A DNA stretch of 64,000 nucleotides from Pseudomonadota bacterium (GCA_021787615.1 JAJYLP010000005.1:1-64000), one strand, 5' to 3'; positions 8,752-18,651 are shown, counted from the stretch's first letter. Notes: generated by a model not told the origin, from the sequence alone. Translations and numbers: made by a program.

Positions 8752-10272
8752 TCACCCGCCGCCTGGAGTGGGCAAATCGATCGCCCCGTCCATCGGACTG
8801 CCGGACGGCTCACCCGACGCCGCGGAGATTCCGAGGCCGAGCTGCCCGTAACGGACGGGGTCGGTCTTGCGAAGGCGCCACGCGCCGAGCGCCCCGAGAC
8901 ACCCAGCGGCGAGAATGAGGCTCGGCAGCACAATTCGCAGCATCCCCTTCGAGCCGGTCAAGACATCAAAATGCACGACGGCCAGCGCCAGAATGACCAG
9001 CAGCGCCGCCGCGGCGAGTGCCGGCGCGATCCGCGTTCGCACGAGCCCGCCGATCGGCGCGTCCCGACGGGAAAAGAACGCCAAGACGGCAACCGATGCC
9101 AGCGCCATGAGCGCGATTACGCCCAGCGTTCCGACGTTGGTGACGCAGGCAAACAGCGTGATCAGTGGATTGGCGCCCAGCGCCGCGTACACCGCCACGA
9201 CCACCACAGCGATCGCCGACTGCACCATGGAGCCGACATGCGGACTCGCATGACGGGCATGAGTGCGCCCGAGCCGCCTCGGTAGCAGTCCGTCCCTGCC
9301 CAGGACGTAGAAGTACCTCGCCGCCGCGTTGTGAAACGCCAGCAGGCCGGCGAAGACGCTGGTGACGAACAGTATGCTCATGATCGCCGACAGCCAGGGA
9401 CCAACGTATTGATCGGCCAATTCGAACAGAAACCGTGTCGGGTCCGGCATGGCCTTAAGGTGCGCGAGAAGACCGCCGGCGCCCGACCCGACCACAAGGC
9501 ACCAGAGCGAGAAGACATAAAAGCCACCGATCAGCAGAACCGCCAAGTACGTCGCGCGCGGGATGGTGCGCTCCGGGTCCCGAGCCTCCTCCCCGTAGAT
9601 CGTCGTCGCCTCGAACCCCATGAAGGCCGCAAAGCAGAACAGGAGCGCGATGGACGGCGAGCCGCCGAGCGCCGCGGCGGGCGTAAAGGACTGGAACGTC
9701 ACGCCGTGCGCTCCGCCGCTCAGAAGGATCGCCACGTCCAGAATCAATACCGCCAGGTACTCGCCGCTGACCAGAACGGCTAGGATCTTCGCCGAAAGAT
9801 CCACCTGCCGATATCCCAGCACAGCGACACTGGCGGCCGCCAGTAATGCATAACCGTACCAGGGAAACTCAATCCCCGCGTACTGCCGGAGAAGGGCTCC
9901 GGCAGCGGCGCCAAACATACCGTAGATGCCCACCTGCATTGCGTTGTACGCCACGACTGCGATCGCCGCCGCTGTGCCGCCTGCGATGCCCCCGAGGCCA
10001 CGCGCAGCAAACGCATAGAATCCCCCGGCCGTAACGACGTATCGCGCCATCGCCGTGTAACCGGCCGCGAAGAGGAGCAGGATGGCCGTGCAACTTAGCA
10101 GCATCGCGGGCAAGCCCGGCCCGTCCCCCAACAGCATTGCGATGGGGAAGCCCCCCGCGATTGCAACCAGCGGGCCTGCGGCGGACACAACGAAGAAAGT
10201 GACCGCGCCGGTGCCCACGGCTCCCTCGCGCAGCCGATTCCCCTGCAACCGGTGAGCCATCAGATCAGCCAT
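8752..10272 (-). CDS. APC-superfamily amino acid/amine permease
   Basis: Inner-membrane permease of 506 aa with about twelve hydrophobic segments. The first, after a short cytoplasmic lead, contains TFFVVSAAGPLVAIAGG, matching TM1 of the amino acid-polyamine-organocation superfamily. The GFEATTIYGEEARDPERTIP segment near TM6 is highly characteristic of APC transporters. The start at 10272 has a strong ribosome site (GGGAGG just upstream). The substrate is probably an amino acid or amine. It lies downstream of a TonB-dependent receptor on the same strand, 210 bp away. Confidence 0.85.
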   Translation of the reverse strand: MADLMAHRLQGNRLREGAVGTGAVTFFVVSAAGPLVAIAGGFPIAMLLGDGPGLPAMLLSCTAILLLFAAGYTAMARYVVTAGGFYAFAARGLGGIAGGTAAAIAVVAYNAMQVGIYGMFGAAAGALLRQYAGIEFPWYGYALLAAASVAVLGYRQVDLSAKILAVLVSGEYLAVLILDVAILLSGGAHGVTFQSFTPAAALGGSPSIALLFCFAAFMGFEATTIYGEEARDPERTIPRATYLAVLLIGGFYVFSLWCLVVGSGAGGLLAHLKAMPDPTRFLFELADQYVGPWLSAIMSILFVTSVFAGLLAFHNAAARYFYVLGRDGLLPRRLGRTHARHASPHVGSMVQSAIAVVVVAVYAALGANPLITLFACVTNVGTLGVIALMALASVAVLAFFSRRDAPIGGLVRTRIAPALAAAALLVILALAVVHFDVLTGSKGMLRIVLPSLILAAGCLGALGAWRLRKTDPVRYGQLGLGISAASGEPSGSPMDGAIDLPTPGGG

Positions 10273-10483
10273 CCATCCTCCCCAGGGCCGCCGAGACGCC
10301 TCTCAGCCGGGTTCGCGGCCGAGCCCAATTCGGCCCCCGATTTTCAAGCCGAATGAACCCCCGGCGGCCCAGCCACCTCGAGACATCGCTCGAACAGGAG
10401 CACATCATACCGCGGCCGCGTCCGTACGCACCGGCAGAGCGACAGCCGCCTCGCCGGAAACTTCGTGGCCGCCACCGCGGCGA

Positions 10484-12991
10484 TCAGCGGAACGAATAGC
10501 TCACATCGATACCGGCAGTGAGCGGCTGGCTCATCGTGAAGCGCATGTACGCCGTGTCTTGCAACGAGAGCTGGGGGTTCGGATCTATGAGCACGAGATT
10601 GTTCATAAAGTTGTTCACGAACAACGCCGCCGACCAGTGATCGCCACCGCTGCGCTCGCCCCTGAGCCCAACGCGGAAGTTGGCTATGCTGTACGCCGGC
10701 ATGTGAATCAGGAGCTGATTCAGCGTTTGCAGCGTCGCGGTCACGCCGAAGGGCAGGTCGGTTCTGGCCCCTGTGTAGTCCTCTTCGACGACGCTGAACA
10801 TCGAGAGGTTGCCGTTCAGCTCGTGCTCCCAGCTGAGCACCGCAGACCCCGACACCTCCGGCGTATCCGGGATCGGGGTGCCCGCCGGGTATCCCGCGAG
10901 AGCATTGCCTTGAACGAACTCACCACGGATGTAGCTTGCATTCAGTGACAGTTTGAATCCACCGGGCAGCAGGCCCTCGATCTCGCCCTCGAGGCCCTTG
11001 ATCCGGGCGTTACCGCCGTTCACGGTGAACCCGAATCCGTCGATATTGGTCGGCACCTGCGGGTGGTACCAGTCCTCCAAATAGCCATCAATGTTGACGA
11101 TCAAGCGGTCGTTCAGGAATGTCGACTTCTCGCCGAGCTCATAGCTCCAAAGTGAGTCGGATCCGTAGGTAGTCGGGCCCTGCAGGAATACGCTTGGACT
11201 GCAGGCCGTCAGCAGAACTTTTTCCTGCAGACCGCATTCGTTGGCGGCCTGGGCCGCGAGGATCGGGTTGGTATTGGTGAGCGGGACCACCGGGATCGGC
11301 CCCGCCGTTCCACTCGCCCCGCCGAGGCGGAACCCCTTGTCGATCCGCGCGTACAGCATGTGCTCACGGTCAATGTTATACGTCAGAGTGAAACTTGGTA
11401 CGGTGCCGCTGGCGGAGAGCGAGGTTGCAGAATTGTAAGGAACGGTATTGCCTTCTACTGCCAGCACGCTGAACGCGCCGAACTCCGTGGATGTTTCCCT
11501 CAGGCTGTAGTGGTAGTGCCGGAATCCGAGCGCCACTGCCAAATGCGGCGAGAACCGCCACTGCACATGCCCATACTCTGCGTTCTGGATCATCACCTCC
11601 GGCATACTGTCGACGAAGTTGTTCGGGCCGCCCAGAATCGGAGTCGCTTGCGGAGACATCGAAGAGATATCGTCTTCGGAATACAAATCCTGGTAGAAGT
11701 AGCCGGCCACCCATTGGACCGGTCCCGAGGTCGTCGAGGTGAAGCGAAGCTCCTGGGAGATCTGGCGGGTGTAGTCCTGCTCCATGTTGTTACCCTTGGA
11801 ACCCGAACACGGCCCGAGGCCGCCCGCGGCCGCGTCGTACGCCGGCAGACCGATCGCACCGGCGATCATCTCCGTGCAATCTTGCAAATTGATGAAGTTG
11901 CGGTGCCAGAATCCGGTGTCCGAAGTGATCGAGAATGCGGGAAACCGATAAACCATTTTCAGGCTGCCGAAGCTCAAGCTGTCCGTCTGTGGCTCTGGCG
12001 CGTAGTAGATCTCCCAGTGCGCGAGAACGTTCGGCAACGTGGGGTGCGTCGGATTCCCGTTCACATCGACCGCCGGAAGCCCGCCCTGATGGACCAGCTG
12101 GTACATCGCGATCGGCTCGATCGAAAAATTCTCGGTCGGCTTCCAGAGAAGCTCTACGCGAACCGACTCGATCAGGGCCGTGTTCACTCCCTTCAAGTCT
12201 GACTGCAGAGGTGCCGTATAGAAATTGCTCGGACGGCTCAGGTTGGGAAAGGTCCCGGTATCGGTACCGACTGCTCCGTCCTGTATCACCCGCTGCTGTA
12301 TCCATCCGCTGTTGTTGCTGAAGGAGCCCACGATGCGCACCGCGGCGGTATGACCCAGTGGCATGTTTATCATGCCGTTTTCCTGATGGTTGAGGCCGCC
12401 TCCGGATACGGTGTCTGACAGCACCTCCTCGGAATTGCCCGCGAAGGTGTTGAGCTGCGGCTGATTGGGCAGCATTCGAATCGTTCCGCCCATGGAGCTC
12501 GAGCCGTAGAGAGTTCCCTGCGGACCGCGCAGCACCTCGACCCTTTGAAAGTCATAGGTGCCTGCGTCCGTCATGAGCTTGCCGAACTGGGAGCCCATGG
12601 CCGTCGACAGCGGTATGTCACCAAAATACATGCCCACCATCGAGGAGTTGCCGCCCTGGGAGTTCAGACCGCGGATCTCATACTCTTGTTCGCCAGCGCC
12701 TCCCGTGTTGCGCACAGCGATGCCGGGCACCGAACTGACCAGCGCGTCAATGTCGGAGATTCCCCGGGATGCGATCTGTGAGCCGGTGATCGCGGTGATG
12801 CTGATGGCAGTGTCCTGAACCGTGGTTCTGAAGCGCGTCGCCGTCACCACGATGGGCTGCAGCGTCAACTGGCTCGGCGGCGGCGCTTGCGCATCGGCGG
12901 CACGTGCGCCGACGATGTGCGCGAGCAACAGTATCGGCGGAGCCACAAGGAACCGCAGACCAACACGGTGAAACTTCATCGGGAATGCCAT
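10484..12991 (-). CDS. TonB-dependent outer-membrane receptor
   Basis: Outer-membrane receptor of 835 aa from the ATG at 12991. The longer frame to 13234 adds 81 residues without coding character. A signal peptide (basic FHRVGLR, hydrophobic core, GARAADA) is followed by a plug domain with IVVTATR, DIDALVSSVPGIAVR and VEVLRGPQGTLYGSSSMGG. A long beta barrel follows, ending with an aromatic residue (SYSFR). This plug style is common in receptors for plant or aromatic compounds as well as siderophores. A short internal part of this gene (around 11000-11085) reappears as a fragment at 23797-23890. The substrate is not identifiable. Confidence 0.88.
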   Translation of the reverse strand: MAFPMKFHRVGLRFLVAPPILLLAHIVGARAADAQAPPPSQLTLQPIVVTATRFRTTVQDTAISITAITGSQIASRGISDIDALVSSVPGIAVRNTGGAGEQEYEIRGLNSQGGNSSMVGMYFGDIPLSTAMGSQFGKLMTDAGTYDFQRVEVLRGPQGTLYGSSSMGGTIRMLPNQPQLNTFAGNSEEVLSDTVSGGGLNHQENGMINMPLGHTAAVRIVGSFSNNSGWIQQRVIQDGAVGTDTGTFPNLSRPSNFYTAPLQSDLKGVNTALIESVRVELLWKPTENFSIEPIAMYQLVHQGGLPAVDVNGNPTHPTLPNVLAHWEIYYAPEPQTDSLSFGSLKMVYRFPAFSITSDTGFWHRNFINLQDCTEMIAGAIGLPAYDAAAGGLGPCSGSKGNNMEQDYTRQISQELRFTSTTSGPVQWVAGYFYQDLYSEDDISSMSPQATPILGGPNNFVDSMPEVMIQNAEYGHVQWRFSPHLAVALGFRHYHYSLRETSTEFGAFSVLAVEGNTVPYNSATSLSASGTVPSFTLTYNIDREHMLYARIDKGFRLGGASGTAGPIPVVPLTNTNPILAAQAANECGLQEKVLLTACSPSVFLQGPTTYGSDSLWSYELGEKSTFLNDRLIVNIDGYLEDWYHPQVPTNIDGFGFTVNGGNARIKGLEGEIEGLLPGGFKLSLNASYIRGEFVQGNALAGYPAGTPIPDTPEVSGSAVLSWEHELNGNLSMFSVVEEDYTGARTDLPFGVTATLQTLNQLLIHMPAYSIANFRVGLRGERSGGDHWSAALFVNNFMNNLVLIDPNPQLSLQDTAYMRFTMSQPLTAGIDVSYSFR

Positions 12992-13454
12992 GGACGGGAT
13001 CCTCGGTTCAAGGGTTGAGCGGCTCACGCCCGCCGTCTGATGGCAAGCGCGCCGGCACGCAGCGCCTAGCGTTGACTCTACTATTGACCGTCCCCAGCGC
13101 GCCTTCCGCAGGCGCCCGACGGTCCAACAAATCTGTCTTAAGCATCGGACAGATGGGTAACCAGCGACCAGCGCGGTACCTGCCTGTGCCGGCGACCGCG
13201 GCGACCGACTGCGGGGCGCACGGGCGCCCTGCACCGACTACGGGCTGCGGGCGAGGCGCAAGATCGGCCGTGCGCCTCGTCGCGCCGCTCTTGCAATTGC
13301 CTATTGGCAGATCCGACATGGACCGGACGTTACTCCCGGCCGGACCGGGTTTCTTGTCTGACGCTGCCAACCGCGATCACCGCCTGGCAGCCGCGAGCAA
13401 GGACCTGGCGCGGCGGGGCAAGAACCCGCCGCGGTGCTTCGCGTAGGATAATAA
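12992..13454. other. 463-bp divergent intergenic region
   Basis: This region separates the TonB receptor (minus) from the aminotransferase (plus) and must contain both promoters. I see a plausible ribosome site for the receptor close to 12995-13000 and one (AGGA) before 13455. I found no convincing operator, RNA gene or conserved ORF. Confidence 0.5.
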
Positions 13455-14858
13455 ATGTCAGCCAGACGGAAGAGGCAGCATCCAATGATCAATGAAACGG
13501 AGCTCGAAAAGCTCTCCTGGCCGGACGCGCCGCGGTTGAAGACCCGCGCGGTCCCCGGTCCGCTCGAGCGCCAGGCGCTCGAGCGCTCGGCGCGCCGCGA
13601 GTCCCTCGCCCGCGGCGGTGGCGAGTTCCCGATGGTCTTCGATCAGGGCTTCGGCGTGACGGTCAAAGACCCGGACGACAATCTGTACATCGACCTCTCC
13701 GCAGGCGTGGGAGTGAACAGCGTGGGTCGCTGCCACCCCGCGGTCGTAAAGGCGATTCACACGCAATCGCAACGCCTGATGCACGCCTCCGACATCACCA
13801 ACTCCAAGCGCATCGATCTCGCCGCCACGATCGCCGGGATCATGCCGGACGGACTTCGCGACAATTGCGTCACGTATTTCACGCAGAGCGGGAGCGATGC
13901 CGTCGAGGCGGCCGTGAAATTCGCCAAGCGGGCGACGGGCCGACAGCAGATCCTCGCATTTCACGGGGCCTACCACGGGATCTGGAACGCCTCGAACGCG
14001 CTGACAACCGGCAATCAGTATCGCGCGGGGTACGGCCCGTTCATGGGCGGGGTGATTCATGCGCCCTACCCTTATGCGTACCGCTTTCCGTTCGACACGT
14101 CATCAAAGAGCGCCGAACAGATCGCAGGAGAATACGTCGACTATCTGCTCAATACGCGCTATACGGGAGCGGACGACGTTGCCGCAGTGATCGTCGAGCC
14201 TGTGCAGGGTGAAGGCGGCTACGTCGCGCCGGGACCCGAGTTCCTGCGACTTCTGCGCAAGGCATGCGACCAGTCCGGCGCGCTGCTCATCGCCGATGAG
14301 GTGCAGGCGGGGGCGGGCCGCACTGGCAAGATGTGGTCCATCGAGCATTCCGGGGTCAAGCCAGACCTGCTCACCTTCGGCAAAGGCATGGGGGGCGACC
14401 TGCCGATGGCCGGCGTTACGATGCGCGCAGATCTGGCTGGACACATCCCGCCAGGCTCTCAGCCCGGCACCTTCGCGGCGAACGCCCTTTCGGCCGCGGT
14501 CTGCCTGACTAACATCGAGCTGCTCACGGACCCGAAACTAGCCCTCATCGAACGCGCACACGAGCTCGGGCTCGAGACCATGCAGAGACTGCGCGCCACC
14601 GACTGCCCGCTCATCGGGGAGGTGCGCGGCCGCGGCTTGATGATCGGCATCGAGTTGGTCGAGGATCGCGCGTCGAAGACACCGCTAAGGCCCGAGCGGG
14701 TCGGCCGTGTCGTGATGGAAAGCCTGAGCCGCGGCATAATCATGGTGCCCTGCGGTCGCAATGGAAACGTATTGCGCCTGATGCCTTCGCTCACCATACC
14801 GCGCCGCTATCTCTTCGCCGCGCTTGATCTGATGCTCGCCGTTCTTGCGGAGGCTTGA
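13455..14858 (+). CDS. class III PLP-dependent aminotransferase
   Basis: Aminotransferase of 467 aa, fold type I, class III (related to glutamate-1-semialdehyde aminomutase and omega-amino acid aminotransferases). The PLP phosphate-binding region is TQSGSDAVEAAVKFA, the cofactor-stacking Asp is in LLIADEVQAG, and the Schiff-base Lys is in LLTFGKGMGGDLPMAG. An alternative start at 13485 (MINETELEK) also has a purine-rich site upstream. It transfers an amino group between an omega-amino or related compound and a 2-oxo acid. The amidohydrolase starts 1 bp after its stop, so the two form an operon. Confidence 0.85.
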   Translation: MSARRKRQHPMINETELEKLSWPDAPRLKTRAVPGPLERQALERSARRESLARGGGEFPMVFDQGFGVTVKDPDDNLYIDLSAGVGVNSVGRCHPAVVKAIHTQSQRLMHASDITNSKRIDLAATIAGIMPDGLRDNCVTYFTQSGSDAVEAAVKFAKRATGRQQILAFHGAYHGIWNASNALTTGNQYRAGYGPFMGGVIHAPYPYAYRFPFDTSSKSAEQIAGEYVDYLLNTRYTGADDVAAVIVEPVQGEGGYVAPGPEFLRLLRKACDQSGALLIADEVQAGAGRTGKMWSIEHSGVKPDLLTFGKGMGGDLPMAGVTMRADLAGHIPPGSQPGTFAANALSAAVCLTNIELLTDPKLALIERAHELGLETMQRLRATDCPLIGEVRGRGLMIGIELVEDRASKTPLRPERVGRVVMESLSRGIIMVPCGRNGNVLRLMPSLTIPRRYLFAALDLMLAVLAEA

Positions 14859-14859
14859 T

Positions 14860-15870
14860 ATGAGGAGAATCGCGTGCGAAGAGGCCTTCAACACACCCGA
14901 AATCGCGCGCGAACTGAACAAAATCGCGAAGACGGGGGGCACGTCGAAAGACCTGGTTCTCATTCGTGCGCTCTACGGCGATGGGGTCACCGGATACAAC
15001 GCACAGTTTGTGCCGAAGCTGGTCGACGTCGACGACATGCGGCTCAAGCAAATGGATGCGCTCGGTATCGACATGCAGGTCCTCTCCATCACCGTGCCGG
15101 GCGTTCAGATGTTCGACGCGGATACGGCGACCGAATACGCCCAACTCGTTAACGACAGGCTTGCCGAGATCATTGCACGGCATCCGCGTCGGTATGCGGC
15201 CCTCGGGTGTTTTGCGCCCCATTCACCGAAGCGTGCGGCCAGGGAGATCGAGCGCGCCATCGGTTCGCTGCACCTCAATGGATTGATCGTTAACTCGCAT
15301 ACCAACGACCAGTACTATGACGACGAGAGGTACTATCCGTTTTTCGAGGCCGCCCAAGCGCTGGATGCCGCCATCTACCTGCACCCGCGGGCGCCGATGG
15401 CTGGCTTTGACCGCCCCCTCGACAAGTATTGGATGGAAGCGGCCTTATGGGGATACGGGATCGAGACGAGCACCCACGCGCTGCGCCTGATCTTCTGCGG
15501 TCTGTTCGACCGGTTTCCCAGACTAAAGATCGTTCTCGGGCACATGGGCGAGGGACTGCCGTTCTGGGTCACGCGCTTGGACTTCATGCACGATGAGGCC
15601 GTGGTGGTGGGCGCGGCGCCGCGCCTGGAACTGAAGCCGTCGGAGTACCTGAAGCGCAACTTCGTGATCACGACCAGCGGACAGGAAAACCATCTGGCAC
15701 TGAAATACTCCATCGATGTGCTCGGTGAGGACAACGTCATGTGGGCCATCGACTACCCCTATCAGCCGATGGAACCCGCCGTACGTTTCATGGATACGGC
15801 GCCTTTGAGCGATGCCGTGAAGGCGAAGGTATACGGCGGAAATGCGGCACGGGTGTTTCATATCGCATAA
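14860..15870 (+). CDS. amidohydrolase-family decarboxylase/hydrolase (COG2159)
   Basis: TIM-barrel amidohydrolase-2 family protein, 336 aa from the ATG at 14860, with GGAGG about 8 nt upstream. Members include 2,3-dihydroxybenzoate and gamma-resorcylate decarboxylases and ACMS decarboxylase. The first metal motif is CEEAFN: the Glu of the usual EEHF is kept but the His is replaced by Ala. The later ligands look intact: YLHPRAPM, LGHMGEGLPFW and the Asp in WAIDYPYQP. Metal binding is therefore probably retained in altered form. It is in an operon with the aminotransferase; the reaction is not determined. Confidence 0.75.
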   Translation: MRRIACEEAFNTPEIARELNKIAKTGGTSKDLVLIRALYGDGVTGYNAQFVPKLVDVDDMRLKQMDALGIDMQVLSITVPGVQMFDADTATEYAQLVNDRLAEIIARHPRRYAALGCFAPHSPKRAAREIERAIGSLHLNGLIVNSHTNDQYYDDERYYPFFEAAQALDAAIYLHPRAPMAGFDRPLDKYWMEAALWGYGIETSTHALRLIFCGLFDRFPRLKIVLGHMGEGLPFWVTRLDFMHDEAVVVGAAPRLELKPSEYLKRNFVITTSGQENHLALKYSIDVLGEDNVMWAIDYPYQPMEPAVRFMDTAPLSDAVKAKVYGGNAARVFHIA

Positions 15871-16556
15871 CCCCTGCCGCGACGTCCTAGAAGTTCTTCC
15901 CTCGGCCCTGAGTCATTGGTGTCACTGAGGGGCTGATTTTTCTGTGACTTGAGCGATCAGAACAGGGGTTCAGAGGGTGCAGAGTGTCGCCATGTACAAT
16001 GGTGCGCCTTTGCTTGGCCAATTATATTCTCCGTGCGATCTTGTAGCCGTGCACATCGATGCCGTCCCGAGCCACGGCTCCCGGCCCACGTACCTGCTGG
16101 CGTCGGGAAAAAGGTGTGCAAACGCACGCTGGCCAATCTCTCGGCGCGCTCGCCATCCTCGAGCGGGCCGGCCACTCCCTCGCGGGACTCCGGTTGGGCG
16201 CCGTCGTCCGCCCCTCAAGGACTTCCCGTGTCGCATCACTCTCCCTACACACGCGTGCCACCGTCACTATCCCGGCGGACCGGCCAGCTGCACTCATCGC
16301 TCGCTTCGCCAGCGATACCAGCCTTCCCCCGAGTTCCGACAGGGTCGGCATCCGCGGCTCCGTTTTCGGGACCTGCTCAACGTTCACTAGTCGTTGTAAC
16401 CCGCGTGTGCGCAGAATCACCCAATGGTGACCCTTTTCCTCGAAGGCTTCGGTCGCTTCGTTACCTGAGCAACCGCTCCGATGGCCACCGGCTGGAGCGA
16501 TAGTCTGCCGGGTGGGTCTATCTCCCGCTGAGAGCGCGCACGTTTTCACGGCGCAC
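15871..16556 (-). other. non-coding stretch, possible 5' remnant of a group II intron
   Basis: This gap of about 700 bp has no convincing protein. On the minus strand, directly after the AraC gene, it begins GTGCG at 16556, which matches the GUGYG 5' consensus of group II introns. It continues with many short purine-rich and palindromic blocks typical of a structured RNA, including a GGAGCGGTTGCTCAGGTAAC block around 16460-16480. No domain V/VI and no reverse transcriptase are seen, so if this is an intron only the first part remains. A weak hairpin with a T-run near 15905-15945 may terminate the amidohydrolase transcript. The identification is tentative. Confidence 0.3.
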
Positions 16557-16572
16557 GGAACTCCAGCCTAGA

Positions 16573-17586
16573 TCAGTAACCATCCGCCGGCAGAGCCGAG
16601 GGACTGCCGTTGTGCTGGGCGGAATCGGCCATCACCGTCGAGGCATCGGCTGCCAGGTGACGTTCTGCCTTCGGCGAATGACCGAACGTCTTGCGGTAGG
16701 CGCGCGAGAAGTGCGCACCATCCTTGAAACCGCACGTGAGCGCGACCTCGATGATCGGCGCGCGCTGAGCATCCTGCGTGAGCAGCTCATGCGCACGGTC
16801 GAGGCGCCTCGACCAGATAAGCGATGCTGGAGTCCAGCCGGCCGCCCTCACCAGCCGATAAAGCCGGCGCACAGAGGTGTTGAAATGGACCGCGATCGAC
16901 TTGGGCGACAGTTCGGGGCTGTCCATGTTTGCGTCGACATACTGCGTGATTTCCCGCAAGCTCATCGCTCGCCGCGCCCCTTGAATCCGCGTTGTCCGTT
17001 CGGCGGCCAGACCGAGTGCGTTTGCAAGCAGCTCCAGCGTCATTCCAGTCAAGTCGAGATCGCCGATCGTGGATGCGTTGCTCACGAGCGCGCGAAGCAA
17101 TTCGGAAAGCAGCGCGCCCGCGCCGTAATCGGAACGGATGCAGGTGGCGAGTGGCACTTCACGGTCACCGAAGCGTTCCCTCATGAGGCGCGTCGGCAGA
17201 TGGAACGAGTACTGGTGGAATCCGGGGCCGACTTCGAAGACCGATGGGAAGCGGGAGTCGATCAGAGTGCAGTCCCCGGGCTGCAGCGACGCCTCCGAAC
17301 CGCGCTGCCGCATTCGCGCTGCACCGGAGGCTTGCAGGATGAGGAAGAAGTGGTCACCGCGGTAGTGCCGGTCATCTCTGTCCCGCACGACTCGACCGCC
17401 GGACAACGTCACGTCGGCGAAGTCGAACGATCCGGCCTGACGTGTGTTGATGCCTCCCCGGAACTCCCGCCAGCGTTCCGAGGCAACCTGATACGCGCCA
17501 CAGATGCCCCGGAGCGCCTCGTTGCACGCTTCGAAGCCGATGAAGTTGCGTTCGTAGTCGCCACCGGCAGCCGGCATATTGCGCAT
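16573..17586 (-). CDS. AraC-family transcriptional regulator
   Basis: Regulator of 337 aa with a cupin-like N-terminal sensing domain (AraC_binding_2 type: FFLILQASGAARMRQ, LQPGDCTLIDSR) and a C-terminal double helix-turn-helix. The latter contains LSPKSIAVHFNTSVRRLYRL and then IIEVALTCGFKDGAHFSRAY and KTFGHSP, which are AraC hallmarks. It is divergent from the TetR-family gene at 17850, and a perfect inverted repeat (17644-17665) lies between them. Its target is unknown. Confidence 0.85.
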   Translation of the reverse strand: MRNMPAAGGDYERNFIGFEACNEALRGICGAYQVASERWREFRGGINTRQAGSFDFADVTLSGGRVVRDRDDRHYRGDHFFLILQASGAARMRQRGSEASLQPGDCTLIDSRFPSVFEVGPGFHQYSFHLPTRLMRERFGDREVPLATCIRSDYGAGALLSELLRALVSNASTIGDLDLTGMTLELLANALGLAAERTTRIQGARRAMSLREITQYVDANMDSPELSPKSIAVHFNTSVRRLYRLVRAAGWTPASLIWSRRLDRAHELLTQDAQRAPIIEVALTCGFKDGAHFSRAYRKTFGHSPKAERHLAADASTVMADSAQHNGSPSALPADGY

Positions 17587-17643
17587 AGCTCACCTCCCCG
17601 CCCCCGAGGTCCCCCGCCGGATTACCTTTAAAATATCGATTTA

Positions 17644-17665
17644 ATACTCGATTTAAGTCGAGTAT
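17644..17665. promoter_or_regulatory. inverted repeat ATACTCGA-N6-TCGAGTAT
   Basis: Perfect 8-bp inverted repeat with a 6-bp spacer in the divergent AraC/TetR intergenic region. It is AT-rich in a GC-rich context, and a related half-site (ATCGATTTA) lies just before it. The dyad symmetry fits a TetR-type homodimer operator better than an AraC site (direct repeats), so autoregulation by the product of 17850-18545 is the best guess. Confidence 0.5.
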
Positions 17666-17849
17666 ATTCATGTTTCTTGTCGTGTCAATCGGAATTCCGG
17701 TAGTCGGTATCCACTTTGGCCTTCCGCCGCGCGCGCGGCCCCTCGATCCGGCGCCGCATTGGGAAACACCAAGCGATTCCAATGAAGTCAATCACTTGCC
17801 ATCTCACGCCGCATGAGGCTTCATGCCGCCGCAGGTCCGAAGTTCCTAG

Positions 17850-18545
17850 ATGGCGCTGATCGGGAATCGCAAGCGCTCATGGCACGTGCGCGGCATCGAG
17901 CGGCGCAGGCGGCTGCTCGAGTCGGCGCGTGCGCTGCTTGCCGAACGCGATCTCGATCAGGTGAGCCTCGCGGACGTTGCCGCCAGGGCAGACGTTCCCA
18001 AGAGCTCCGCCTATCATTTCTATGCGGACATCCAAGCTCTCTACGCGGCGCTGCTGGTCGTGGTGCAGGAGGAATTGACGGATGTGCTTTCGCAGCCCCT
18101 TCGCGGGCGTTTTGAGACGTGGCAGGCAGTGGTCAGGGCCCTGACGAAGCGTGGCGCCGCCTTCTACCTAGCGAACCCTGCCGCTCGGCAGCTGCAAATT
18201 GGACCGAAGACGCCTCCCGCACTCAAGCTGTACGACCGACAAAGCGACATCGCCATCGCGCGGCTCTACGAGCAGCATATCGCGAGCGTCTTCGAGCTGC
18301 CACAGATCGCGAATCGCTCGCGCCTGTTCTACCGCGCCATCGAGATCGCCGATCTGATGTTCTGTTTATCGATGCTCGAGCACGGCGCGTTGACTAAGGA
18401 CATGTATCGCGAGGCCGATCGGGCCGCCTCGGCGTATCTCGCGATTTATCTTCCGGCCGTCCTCGCTTATCGGAACGCCAAGGCACCGGGCTACGCGGTC
18501 GTGCGGCCACGCGGGCCGGAACTTCAACGCGTCGATAGGCGATGA
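17850..18545 (+). CDS. TetR-family transcriptional regulator
   Basis: TetR-type repressor of 231 aa. The N-terminal helix-turn-helix (about residues 18-65) shows RRRLLESARALLAE, VSLADVAARADVPKSSAYHF and YADIQALYAALL, the usual order of helices 1-4. An alpha-helical ligand domain follows. It is divergent from the AraC gene. The ligand and regulon are unknown. Confidence 0.85.
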   Translation: MALIGNRKRSWHVRGIERRRRLLESARALLAERDLDQVSLADVAARADVPKSSAYHFYADIQALYAALLVVVQEELTDVLSQPLRGRFETWQAVVRALTKRGAAFYLANPAARQLQIGPKTPPALKLYDRQSDIAIARLYEQHIASVFELPQIANRSRLFYRAIEIADLMFCLSMLEHGALTKDMYREADRAASAYLAIYLPAVLAYRNAKAPGYAVVRPRGPELQRVDRR

Positions 18546-18651
18546 TTGGACACCACGACTCGCGCGGAGGAATACTCGCAACCCGCACCGCGCTGAGTCA
18601 CGGCGGGGGGCGCGGTCTCATTCGCGGTGCGCTCACCGGCTGAAAGCGCGA

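Noticed and set aside
15949..16549. Open frames on both strands in the 15.9-16.5 kb gap
   Set aside because: They are rich in Ser, Arg and Pro with no domain motifs, and both strands are open together, as expected for non-coding structured or GC-rich DNA.
17644..17665. Considered as another copy of the anaerobic island operator
   Set aside because: Its arms (ATACTCGA) differ from GTATTATAATAC and it has a 6-bp spacer.
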